From Chondrus crispus (Eukaryota > Rhodophyta > Florideophyceae > Gigartinales > Gigartinaceae): DNA of 64,000 bases. Of this stretch, positions 39,707 to 48,981 are shown in pieces. Location: NCBI RefSeq assembly GCF_000350225.1, contig NW_005179103.1:62001-126000 (forward strand), written 5' to 3'. The notes below the pieces were generated by a model. That model saw only the letters and a list, made by a program, of their open reading frames with translations. It ran no database searches and was not told the DNA's origin. Each line of letters opens with the position of its first letter. Position 1 is the first letter of the stretch. The position numbers and the translations under genes are program-made.

Positions 39707-42700
39707 TCATACTTCAGGCACATCACGAATATACCCGTCAGCATGTCCATTTGCGGCGGCTTTGGTGAATGCGGCGACTTTGTTATAGAACTGGGCGTTA
39801 AAAGTTCTCAAGGTCCTAGCGATGTTCTTCATCATGCTGCTCATCGCACGGCTCGTAATTGCGTCCGGCTCTATCTGGCGAGCTTCCATGGATCTCAGAA
39901 CGGATATCATCCTGTGCATGTCGCGATTCTTGGCACAAGCAAAAATTAAGACATTAAACACGGCAGTGTCCGCATTTTCAACTTCCGGGAGAATCGCGAT
40001 TGCATCGTCAAGACGGCCAGCATTACAGAGAGCCTTCATTCGAATGCAATGATGTACTGGGCTAAACTTCTGATCCGGAAGGAGTCCTTCCCGGTGGCGC
40101 ATTTCTTGAAGAGTAGCCTCGACACTAGAGAAGTCACCTCTCTCGGCGTATGCATCTGCCACAGCGGTGTATCCTGTCCTGCCCAGCTCAAGACCTCTTG
40201 CAATCATTTCATCCCGTAAGAGCAAGACAGAATCGACACCGTCTTTGGCGTTTGAAGAGAGGAATGCTCGCATGAGAGCGATGTAAGCTGCTGGATGCGG
40301 CAGGAGCATCCAATCAGCAGAGGTTTGATCTCCGTGACCAGAAAACTGTGAGTGCACCGGTAGGCTGCGGCTTATTCCGAGATTCGATGATGGCGAACTA
40401 GGTACATGCCGTGGAAGGAGGGTGTGCGCAGGAGACACACCATTGCTATATGTGTACCGAGTACGGAGTGAATTGTGACCGGAAAAATTAGTAGAGAAAG
40501 CCGACGAACGCCCATGAGATGACACTCGTTTCGCTCGCTCAGCCTCTACCTTTCGAAAGAACTCGAGTGCGCGAGGGGCATCACCGGCAGCTGCACATGC
40601 ACTGACCATACTTTGATACGTGAACTCATCAGGCTTCAGGCCTCTTGCCTGAAGCTCACGGAGCCATCGGTAGGCAGCCCCCAACGCAGTACTGGCATCA
40701 CACTTGTTGCCTCTGTTTCGTGCCACCCCTTTGATCAGCGTGTTGAAGGTCAGAAGGTCTGGTCGCACCCCATTTCTTGGCATATCTACGCGGACAAGGC
40801 CTTCGGCAATTTGCGTGCCATTTTCCTCAGCGCTCAAGAAATCGATCACCGTGTTGTAAGTCACAACATCGGGACGAAGTCCTGCCTTCTTCATTCGGTC
40901 TAGGACTGAGAGTGCCGCTTTAAATCCGTTCCCACGGTTGGCCTTCAGATAGGCGTTGTATGCAACGACGTTCGACCTTCCAGCGGATTCCATCTCACAT
41001 ATTATCTTTTCTGCCTGCTCCGCATCCCCAACTCGAGCGAAAGCATCGACTAGCATCGTGTATGTCACAGAGTCAGCGGAATACCATGAGAATCCATACT
41101 TGTCAACGAATCGCCTCATTTCTTCATACAATGCCACTGCGGCATCAACGTTCGGCGGGTCCAATGAGGAATATCCCCGGATTAGAGCGTTGAACAACGC
41201 TGCATTCGCTTTCGCATTTCGCGGCTGGTTTGCGTTACGGCGGTTTGAAGTGTGATGGGATTGCATGTGATTGCCTGTGTTTGTGTTTCTCTTCGCATGA
41301 GACATTCCATACGCGCTATTTCCAGTCCTGCTCCGCCCACCACCTGTTTGCTGACGAAACGACTGATGCCCATTACACAGATTCTTCCATTCTTGTGAGC
41401 CCTTTTCAAATTCTTTCACATCTGCATTAGTTGCAGCCCGAAGAACACCTTCGGCTAGAGCCATATCTTCTCGACGGCAGCATAAATCAGCAAGTGTCAG
41501 CAATGTGATATGGTCTGCTTCGAGTTCGAGTGTTTTCATTTCCTCTAATGTTGCGAAAGCGTCAGATGACGGAGCGCCCGCCTCTCGAAGTGCCTTCAGC
41601 CTCACATTGAAGGTTTGTACGTCCGGAGACACGGGAATGGTATCCTTCGGAGTTGGGAGCGTTGGACGGCTATCGTCGGGCTTGCCACGACCGTCACGCA
41701 TTTTCTCAAGCAGGTTAATCGCACGAGCAGGGTATCCGCAGCGAATGTACGCATCTGCGATGGTGTTGTATGCAACAGGAGATATCTGGAGAGCAAGATC
41801 AGGGTCTTCATTGTCGGAGTCGCTACGTTGTTGCAGAATGGTGTGATGGTGCAGCTGATGAAGCAAAAGGGCGTCCAGCATTGAGACGTCGCATTGGTGA
41901 CGTGCCTGTTTCGCGAGGGTACAGAATGTGTACGCATCTGGCTCGATATCAAGCTGTCGCATTTTTTCGTAAACCTCTTGTGCGTCGCGCACTCTGCCCG
42001 CCGACACGCAGGCATTAATCAGTGAATTGAGCGTGACCCGATCTGCACTGATTCCACGATCTTCCATTTCTGTGAGAAACCGAAATGCCCTGTTCACATC
42101 TTCATCCATGCCGCCAAAGCAGCTCTTCAGCATGGTGTTAAAAGTGACCAAGTTCGGTTCGATGCCCGAATCCTGCATCTCACGCCAAAACTCATCTGCT
42201 CTGGCATGCTGCGAGCACATCACTAGTGCGTTGATGACTGCGTTGTACGTGAACAAGTTGCGCGAAACTTTTGGTGTGCGATCGAGTTCATCCAAGGTAC
42301 GGAGGGCCCCGTTTAAATCTCTCCTTCGGGCATAGTTAGAAATGCGACGATTGTAGTCGCGGACTGAAAGGTGGCTATTCCCGCCTTGTGAGCCCCCCCG
42401 CCCGCCACCGCCTGGACCGCCACTGCCCGTATGGGAGCGCCCTGAGGACATACCGGTATGGCCAGAACTGTGGCCAGTGCCACTACTCCCTTGCGAGTGT
42501 GTTTTGCGGTCACGGGAAGATTCCTGGTTATTATTTCTAGTTGCTGTAGAGAAAATACCTATGGACGTAGGGTCAGAATGGTTTGTGGATGCGGGATTGC
42601 GACGCCTTCGACGGCTGGCATTTGGATCTTGAAACCTTTCCCCACCGAAGTTGGTAGAATACATAGGGTTGGAGATGGGAATGTGCTCTTGGGGGTGGGC

Positions 42701-43222
42701 GCTTGAGTAGTGTAGCTGCCCATTTTGCTTGAGGTGCCGACTGCCGTTCGGAAAGCTAGACTGCGGACTGGAAACCGCCGCAGGATGGGTTGGTGGATTT
42801 CTCGGTGGCGGTCTCCATACCCCGGAATTGGCCCAAGGGTCATTCAGAACGGGACGGGCGGGATGTGGGCGGTGCGGGACGTAAACTGGAGAAATTGAGG
42901 GGTTAGATTGTAGGGTATTCGAATCAATTGCGAGCGATGACCATGGGGTGGGGCTTGTGAGAAAGGTCATACGCGAAGCATCTTCTTCCGACGGAGTGAA
43001 TTGAGGGACAAACTGGGGATGCTGTGTGTTGGACATCATTGCGTACGCGTCGACTGATGAGATGGGAGGGAATGGGGACAGTATTGAAGCACTCGAGGAT
43101 GTTTGCTCGGCACTTGCGGTTGGCAGGGGAAGGGGCGCGTGGACATTGGGGGTATTCAATGAAACCGATGACAGCGTAGCAGAGAGGTCGGAAGGGGACT
43201 CTGCTGCAGCGACGGAGGGCAT
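39707..43222 (-). CDS. Pentatricopeptide-repeat (PPR) protein
   Basis: 1171 aa from the first in-frame ATG at 43222; the frame is open to 43375 but without ATG. Residues about 1-290 are disordered, rich in Ser, Pro, Asn, His and Gly, with a Gly/Ser stretch (SGGPGGGGRGGSQGG). Then come about 17 PPR motifs, for example VTFNTMLKSCFGG..., VTLNSLINACVSAGRVRDA, VAYNTIADAYIRCGYPARA and VTYNTVIDFLSAEENG, broken by a Asn/His/Arg-rich loop in the middle. PPR proteins bind RNA base by base and usually act on organelle transcripts. No clear targeting peptide is visible, so organelle import is inferred from the family only. No PLS-type E or DYW domain is seen, so it is a P-class protein. Confidence 0.92.
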   Translation of the reverse strand: MPSVAAAESPSDLSATLSSVSLNTPNVHAPLPLPTASAEQTSSSASILSPFPPISSVDAYAMMSNTQHPQFVPQFTPSEEDASRMTFLTSPTPWSSLAIDSNTLQSNPSISPVYVPHRPHPARPVLNDPWANSGVWRPPPRNPPTHPAAVSSPQSSFPNGSRHLKQNGQLHYSSAHPQEHIPISNPMYSTNFGGERFQDPNASRRRRRNPASTNHSDPTSIGIFSTATRNNNQESSRDRKTHSQGSSGTGHSSGHTGMSSGRSHTGSGGPGGGGRGGSQGGNSHLSVRDYNRRISNYARRRDLNGALRTLDELDRTPKVSRNLFTYNAVINALVMCSQHARADEFWREMQDSGIEPNLVTFNTMLKSCFGGMDEDVNRAFRFLTEMEDRGISADRVTLNSLINACVSAGRVRDAQEVYEKMRQLDIEPDAYTFCTLAKQARHQCDVSMLDALLLHQLHHHTILQQRSDSDNEDPDLALQISPVAYNTIADAYIRCGYPARAINLLEKMRDGRGKPDDSRPTLPTPKDTIPVSPDVQTFNVRLKALREAGAPSSDAFATLEEMKTLELEADHITLLTLADLCCRREDMALAEGVLRAATNADVKEFEKGSQEWKNLCNGHQSFRQQTGGGRSRTGNSAYGMSHAKRNTNTGNHMQSHHTSNRRNANQPRNAKANAALFNALIRGYSSLDPPNVDAAVALYEEMRRFVDKYGFSWYSADSVTYTMLVDAFARVGDAEQAEKIICEMESAGRSNVVAYNAYLKANRGNGFKAALSVLDRMKKAGLRPDVVTYNTVIDFLSAEENGTQIAEGLVRVDMPRNGVRPDLLTFNTLIKGVARNRGNKCDASTALGAAYRWLRELQARGLKPDEFTYQSMVSACAAAGDAPRALEFFRKVEAERAKRVSSHGRSSAFSTNFSGHNSLRTRYTYSNGVSPAHTLLPRHVPSSPSSNLGISRSLPVHSQFSGHGDQTSADWMLLPHPAAYIALMRAFLSSNAKDGVDSVLLLRDEMIARGLELGRTGYTAVADAYAERGDFSSVEATLQEMRHREGLLPDQKFSPVHHCIRMKALCNAGRLDDAIAILPEVENADTAVFNVLIFACAKNRDMHRMISVLRSMEARQIEPDAITSRAMSSMMKNIARTLRTFNAQFYNKVAAFTKAAANGHADGYIRDVPEV

Positions 43223-43964
43223 ATTAGGGAGAGAGCACCCGGAAGAGGGAGAACAGGGCGCCGTAGACGACGATGGTGTGAGTCCCGGACGTTCGCATGA
43301 GACGACGGCAGTAGTGAGGGGGTCGGGAGGCGGAAGGAGTTGGTGGACAACGGGCGCGGAACAAGAGGACAGCACGGCCGGAAGCCAAAAGGGGGCGGGG
43401 TTAATGGCAAGTACGGGCGGCGTGTGAGTGGCAAGAAGCGGACGCAGCGATGGAGGCGGCGGCGGCGAGTGTTGTCATACGTCAAAGGAAATCTAATGGG
43501 ATCGGTCTGCCTGCGCCGCAGCAATTGGCTCGCTCCGGAGGGGCGGCGACCGTTGGCAAACCGGTTGGCGACTGGGTGTGGGACACTTGGCAGGTCTCCC
43601 CGCCGCCGCAAGCGCGTCGCAGAATAACCAACCAATTCTCCGACAATTCCATTCGGCGCTTCGTTTGTCAATTCGTGGCGTCTATGCCCCGCCGACAGCG
43701 GCCACTCTTCGCGCAATCAGCACAAACAGCCAGTATCCTGTGTCATTCTCGGTAACCTTTTGCCTGCGCCTCTATGTTCCACAAATTTCCGCGCTTGCAG
43801 ACTCTTTCGCTTCACTTGATCGCATCCGCAGCAATACTATTTTTGGAAGCTACACGTATGGCACACATGCTTGTATGTGCGTTGGTCCTCGGCAACTCAT
43901 CATCCTCGTTGTTGACCCTCTCCGCCAAGCCCAGCACCGCTTCCTGGCGCCATCACTCTCTGCA
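43223..43964. promoter_or_regulatory. Divergent intergenic region, PPR and RBM42-like genes
   Basis: 742 bp between two opposed ATGs. An in-frame open stretch precedes each start, but neither adds domain sequence. A CCAAT-like word is at about 43632-43637 (ACCAATTC). No clear TATA box. Confidence 0.45.
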
Positions 43965-44804
43965 ATGTCTGTGGACGAAGACCCGGATCTTGATGCTGAG
44001 TTTGCGCAGTTTGAGGCTCAACTTCAAACCGTTGTCTCCAAGCCCCAACCCTCTGTACTGCCATCATCAGCACCAGTTCCAACCGGCGACAACGTGACAG
44101 CTCGTAGCAATCGCAACGCCGCAACCCGTACGTCTCCTGCAACCACCACCCATAGTCACGTCCCCGCCACGTCCCCGACGCCTGTACTTGCCACTAACAA
44201 CAAAACCGCGCCTCTAACCGGCAAGTGGAAGTGGGACGGAGCCAATGCAAAGTGGAATTGGGTCACCTACGAACCCACTTCCTCCACTACCACACCACGT
44301 CCCGCCCCAGCGGCTTTCCCCTCCCGACCGGTGCCGTCCCATGCAACCGCATACCCCTACTCCAATCCGTCTTTGCATATGTCTGCACCCCCCACAGCCG
44401 TACCTTCTAAGAAGGCAGCCGCGTTGGTCAAAAGGACGGCGGCTGGTGATGTCTGGCAGGACCATTCCCTTGCAGAATGGCCTGAGAACGACCACCGCAT
44501 TTTCGTCGGGGATCTCGCTCCAGATGCTACCAACGAAGAGCTTGTCATGGCGTTCTCGGCGTATCCCTCGTTTAATATGGCGCGCGTGGTGCAGGACAAA
44601 CGCTCGGGACAATGCAAGGGTTACGGTTTTGTTAGCTTTGCGGCGGGAGAAGATATGATTGCCGCACTCCGGGAAATGAACGGGAAGTACGTTGGCAGTC
44701 GCCCGGTTAAGCTTAAGAAGAGCAATTGGCAAAAACGAAATCTCGACGGCGCTAGAAGAAAGGAGCTCAAACTGTTCAACACTATTCGAAAGAAGAGACG
44801 ATAG
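43965..44804 (+). CDS. RBM42: RBM42-like RNA-binding protein, one RRM
   Basis: 279 aa from the ATG at 43965 (MSVDEDPDLDAEFAQFEAQLQ); the frame is open further upstream but looks non-coding. The N-terminal half is Pro/Thr/Ser-rich and disordered. One RRM at residues about 177-255 carries RNP2 (RIFVGDL) and RNP1 (KGYGFVSF), then REMNGKYVGSRPVKLKKSNWQKRNLD and a basic tail. The last segment matches the conserved end of RBM42 proteins (nuclear/cytoplasmic RNA binding, linked to spliceosome and stress granules). Its stop is only 75 bp from the stop of the convergent helicase gene, so their 3' untranslated regions probably overlap. Confidence 0.9.
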   Translation: MSVDEDPDLDAEFAQFEAQLQTVVSKPQPSVLPSSAPVPTGDNVTARSNRNAATRTSPATTTHSHVPATSPTPVLATNNKTAPLTGKWKWDGANAKWNWVTYEPTSSTTTPRPAPAAFPSRPVPSHATAYPYSNPSLHMSAPPTAVPSKKAAALVKRTAAGDVWQDHSLAEWPENDHRIFVGDLAPDATNEELVMAFSAYPSFNMARVVQDKRSGQCKGYGFVSFAAGEDMIAALREMNGKYVGSRPVKLKKSNWQKRNLDGARRKELKLFNTIRKKRR

Positions 44805-44879
44805 CTGCTCCCAACCCTTCCACAGAGTGTGAATGAGCTTCAGTGTAGTCTGCTGTCGCGCCGCGATACACTGCCACAT

Positions 44880-47800
44880 TCATGACGATGGTGTGTATAA
44901 CAACTCCACATTTTGGGCAATTGTGTTGACAAAGTGCCGTGATCCGTCAGCGAACATGACCTCAATCCATGCACCTCCCTCAGTTGCAGGTCCTCCAATG
45001 GTTACTGTGCCCCTTCCATGCTCGCCGCAGCGTACTGAATCCCCTGCTCGCCATTGAGTGACAGGGCCTTCCACTTCGAGAGACAAAGAAGCCAGCTGAG
45101 ACGACAAGCGGCCCGTTTTGTGTTTCCCGCGACGCCGGGCCGGGCTGTGTGTGTGATTTGAACGTCTGTTACTGGACGATGGCGTCACAATACGAGTTAC
45201 TAGTTCAGCTGGAATGTCGTCAAGGAATCGAGATGGCCCCGAACTTTCACGGGAGAAGGCCTTTCCACCTTGCAAAACTAGTTTTTTAGCCCTCCATGTG
45301 ATTTGAAGGTGTTCCTTCGCTCTTGTCATTCCCACGTATAGTAATCTGCGTTCTTCTTCAATGTCCCCCTTTGCTCCTCGCGAGATAGGAATCACACTGT
45401 CCTCTGCGCCAATAATGAAAACAGCTCCAAATTCTAGGCCCTTACCGCCGTGCAACGTCATCAGTGAAGCAGAAGCTCTGTCAGAGGAACCATTATCGGC
45501 GTTCCCTGCTCCTTTGTGCATGGTATCAACCATGAGAGTCACTCCTTCAAGATATCGATGCAGGCTACTAAACCGCGAGGACGCACGAACAAGCTCTTCA
45601 ATGTTCCCAAGCCTCTCTAACACCTTTTCAGATGCCGCAGAGCCATTTCCCTCTCGTTTCTCAACGTAATCACGGTAGCCAACCTCCTCGATGATGGCCG
45701 TGAGCAACGTGTCGACGCAATCACTCCCTGGACTGGGTTCCTCGTCGGAAAGAAATGATTCAGACCTTTTTTGCAGTTTGCTCAGCATGTCCGCGAAACC
45801 TGCAAGCTTCTGCGTAGCAGCCCTTCCCATTCCGATTGCGCCATCGCTCACGTCCCCATTTGTGTATAGCTTAAGTAACTCACTGAGCCCCAGAACGAGA
45901 GGCACTTGCCTCTCCAAGCAAAACTGTTCGAATTCTTCCTGCGTCTTCTTGCCGATCCCCCGCGGAGGGGTGTTCACAATTCGTCTGAAGGCTGTATCGT
46001 CGGCTGGATTCGACAATACACGAAGATAAGCGACTAAGTCTCTTATTTCTTGTCGATCATAGAACTTTGTACCTGACAGGAGTCGGTATGGGATATCATT
46101 TTGGATGAAAGCTTCTTCTATTAACCTAGACTGTGCGTTTGTACGATACAAAATAGCCACATCGGAATACGACCTCAGAGAATTTTCCCGCAGGAGACTC
46201 TTCACTGTTGATACAACATATTGCGATTCTTGTCTGTCATCTAGTGTTTCACGGAGAATAACTTTGGCCCCAAAGTCGTTGACAGTCGTCATTTTTTTCG
46301 ACGGTCGGTCAGTGTTGCCCTCGATCACAGCTTGGGCGGCTGCGACAATACATCCGGATGACCTATAGTTTTCCTCTAACGCGATCTTTGCTGCGTTGGG
46401 AAACTCTTCCATGAAGCGCTCCAAATTTCCGCTATCAGCCCCTCGAAACTTGTATATAGACTGGTCCGCATCCCCAACGACGAAAAGATTCTCATGTTTC
46501 GCAGACAGAAGAGATACGATGTCGAACTGGACATGGTTCGTGTCTTGCCACTCATCAACAAGAACATGTTCGTACGTCTCTTGAAGAGTCCCACGAACTC
46601 TTTCCGACGTTTGAAGAAGTTTCCTGGTCTCCAACAGAAGGTCGTCAAAATCGAGGTGATTCATGGCCCTTAGCTCTTTGTCGTAAAGATTTCGTAACTC
46701 ATTAATGCGTCTCCACACTCGGCGTGGCCAAAACTTTTCTAGTTGACCATCTCGGTCGTTCTTGAGCTTTGAGATTGCTGCTACAGCCTCGCTGATACTT
46801 GAATAATCAGGGGTAGAACCTTGCTCGTTCTTTAGTAATCGCGAAATGAGTTGCCGAGTGTCTGATGTGTCGCAAATCACAAAGTCAGAAGTAATTCCCG
46901 TTTCAGAGCCGTGTTTTCGAAGGATGCGAGCGGAAATAGAGTGAAAAGTGCCCAATGCAAGGCGAGGACCGCCGTCCTGTGCCCATGCTGGAGAAAATTT
47001 GATTCCCAACAGCTCCGCAACCCGTTTCTTCATCTCTTCCGCGGCCTTATTCGTAAATGTTACTGCCAAAATTCGATATGGTGAAACATTGTGCTTTTTC
47101 ACCAGATACGCAACTCTGTGCGTCAAAACTCTCGTCTTACCGGAACCTGGTCCGGCGAGAACAAGGCACGCCTGATTCGGATCTGATATGACAGCATGTC
47201 GTTGGTATTCGTTGAGACTTTCTAATATAGGACTGCAGTCACTATTGTTCAGGTTTTCGGTTGCTGAACTGTTTGCAAATTTGATTTGCCTGAAACCTGG
47301 TCGCGGTAGTTTCCATTCCTTTCGTTGAAAGGAAGGTCCATTCGTGTACAAGGATAGGAATGGGAGCCGGACAACTTCTGTTTCAATTGATAGCTGTGCC
47401 GTGTCACGTAAATTGTCGGATTTCCACGGCAGGCGCCCATTCCCTCTCGTCAAGGAAATGTGGCTCAACATATTAATGCTGGCATCCATAGGGGATAGCT
47501 CTGCATTCGTGCTAGAAGTAGCATCGCCACCCACTTCAGGTCTCACAAGCACATCCGGACGGCTTCTGGGCCTCTTTGACACGTTTCCTTGCAAAGTATC
47601 ACCATGACTGTTTTCCTTTGGCGTGAAACTACTCCTCCTGATCGTAGTAATCGGCCCTAGGGCTGAAGATGAAGGTTCGTCGTCGTCTCTAGCCTGGGTG
47701 GAAAGTGCGTTGCCGAGGCCTACTGATTCAGACGGCCTTTTTCGCGTAGATGCTGTGACCCGCCAACTTCCCTGTACTTCCCGCATACCTGTGGGCTCGC

Positions 47801-48281
47801 CCCTTCCCCATTCATGTATTACGGGACCGAAATCTTCCGCAAGTTCTTCTGCAGGATTGCTACTCAGCAGCTCCGTGCAATTCTCATCGTGTACAGTTGA
47901 GGTCTTCTCTGGTAGTACGTCTCGTTTGTTCTCTTCTTCAATTCCAAGGGGACCCAAAGTTTCTCTTTTAACGTCATCCTGATATGCCGAGTCTGCTTCG
48001 ACGCCAGCTTTGTTTGCAGCTTGCATACTTGCGTTCGGAAAAAGGGCTTCGGCGAGCTCCTTGGCCTCGTCTTTAGGTGGCCCCGGTGGATGCTTGTCCT
48101 GAAGTTTCGAGCGCCTCTGCAGGATAGAACGCTGCATTTCCCGCAGGCGACTCAGAGATCTTGCCCCGTCAGATGAGGATGTGCACATACGATGCCGTAT
48201 TTGACGGGCCTGAGAGGGCGCCATGAGAGGCAGGCGCCATCGAGGCAACATAGGGATGAATGAGGAAGATGACTCGCCCAT
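44880..48281 (-). CDS. UvrD/PcrA-type superfamily 1 DNA helicase
   Basis: 1133 aa from the ATG at 48281. Residues 1 to about 360 are an extension without known domain, Ser/Glu/Arg-rich. The helicase core follows: motif I GPGSGKTR with Lys382, TNKAAEEMKKR, LGTFHSISARIL, motif II VDEWQDT with Asp576-Glu577, GDADQSIYKFRGAD, NYRSS, LMTLHGGKGLEF and EEERRLLYVGMTRAKEHL. The C-terminus (about 1060-1115) has a small Tudor-like module, CGEHGRGTV..., as in bacterial PcrA. Plants have a similar SRS2-like protein. Such enzymes unwind 3'-5' and strip recombinase from DNA. A nuclear or plastid location cannot be told; the N-terminal extension could carry targeting signals. Confidence 0.93.
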   Translation of the reverse strand: MGESSSSFIPMLPRWRLPLMAPSQARQIRHRMCTSSSDGARSLSRLREMQRSILQRRSKLQDKHPPGPPKDEAKELAEALFPNASMQAANKAGVEADSAYQDDVKRETLGPLGIEEENKRDVLPEKTSTVHDENCTELLSSNPAEELAEDFGPVIHEWGRGEPTGMREVQGSWRVTASTRKRPSESVGLGNALSTQARDDDEPSSSALGPITTIRRSSFTPKENSHGDTLQGNVSKRPRSRPDVLVRPEVGGDATSSTNAELSPMDASINMLSHISLTRGNGRLPWKSDNLRDTAQLSIETEVVRLPFLSLYTNGPSFQRKEWKLPRPGFRQIKFANSSATENLNNSDCSPILESLNEYQRHAVISDPNQACLVLAGPGSGKTRVLTHRVAYLVKKHNVSPYRILAVTFTNKAAEEMKKRVAELLGIKFSPAWAQDGGPRLALGTFHSISARILRKHGSETGITSDFVICDTSDTRQLISRLLKNEQGSTPDYSSISEAVAAISKLKNDRDGQLEKFWPRRVWRRINELRNLYDKELRAMNHLDFDDLLLETRKLLQTSERVRGTLQETYEHVLVDEWQDTNHVQFDIVSLLSAKHENLFVVGDADQSIYKFRGADSGNLERFMEEFPNAAKIALEENYRSSGCIVAAAQAVIEGNTDRPSKKMTTVNDFGAKVILRETLDDRQESQYVVSTVKSLLRENSLRSYSDVAILYRTNAQSRLIEEAFIQNDIPYRLLSGTKFYDRQEIRDLVAYLRVLSNPADDTAFRRIVNTPPRGIGKKTQEEFEQFCLERQVPLVLGLSELLKLYTNGDVSDGAIGMGRAATQKLAGFADMLSKLQKRSESFLSDEEPSPGSDCVDTLLTAIIEEVGYRDYVEKREGNGSAASEKVLERLGNIEELVRASSRFSSLHRYLEGVTLMVDTMHKGAGNADNGSSDRASASLMTLHGGKGLEFGAVFIIGAEDSVIPISRGAKGDIEEERRLLYVGMTRAKEHLQITWRAKKLVLQGGKAFSRESSGPSRFLDDIPAELVTRIVTPSSSNRRSNHTHSPARRRGKHKTGRLSSQLASLSLEVEGPVTQWRAGDSVRCGEHGRGTVTIGGPATEGGAWIEVMFADGSRHFVNTIAQNVELLYTPSS

Positions 48282-48981
48282 GGGAATGGTTCGCTACAGG
48301 GGTTTTCCGACTTGGAGAAACCGCTCCCTTGCCCGTCCCTCGGATATCCGGAGCAAGATGCGACTCGAGCTCCACTGCATGCCTCACGATGACGCCGTAT
48401 CCTATCCCATGAACGCATCACCCGTGACAAGCTTTGCCGTAGACGGCAAATCGGAAGATCATAAGTATGTGCACAGTGATCCTGGAGCGGTCTGACTTCT
48501 CATTGGTTGTTCGATCCACTGACTTTTCATTGGATGTTTTTTAAGGACGTCAGACTTTTGGCTTCACGACGCTGTTTTAGCCTTTTAGCCGTTTTGATCT
48601 TTGCAACGGCGGTGCTCGGCCGTGGGACGTTGGCGGTAGAATTGACGCAGCTGCCCCTAAGCATTTTAGCATAGCTTTGAGCTTGCATGTGCAAATACTT
48701 CTCTGGCTTTCCGTTTCATTGCCGAGAAGAACGGCCCTCGTCTGGAGGAAATAAGGTTTTGCGGTGCTCGAGCATTATCGAAGAGGGAGAAGCCATCTCT
48801 AGCAGCAGTGAAGTTGCAACAACAAGAAAAGAGGTTTTCACCTCAGCTTCCGGCGAGGCTATTTCTCTGAGAGATCGCATGGTTATTGCCCTTTGAGGGT
48901 GAACGACATTGAGCAAGTGCCATCTCAATTGAAGCCAAGTTCGTAGAAGAAACACATCCAGCTTTTACGTTTCGGGACTCC
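48282..48981. promoter_or_regulatory. Divergent promoter region with two CCAAT boxes, helicase and NAF1 genes
   Basis: 700 bp between opposed ATGs. A 15-base word CTGACTT(C/T)TCATTGG occurs twice 27 bp apart (about 48492 and 48519), each containing ATTGG, the reverse of CCAAT. Repeated CCAAT boxes bind NF-Y in many eukaryotes; use here is inference. Confidence 0.45.
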
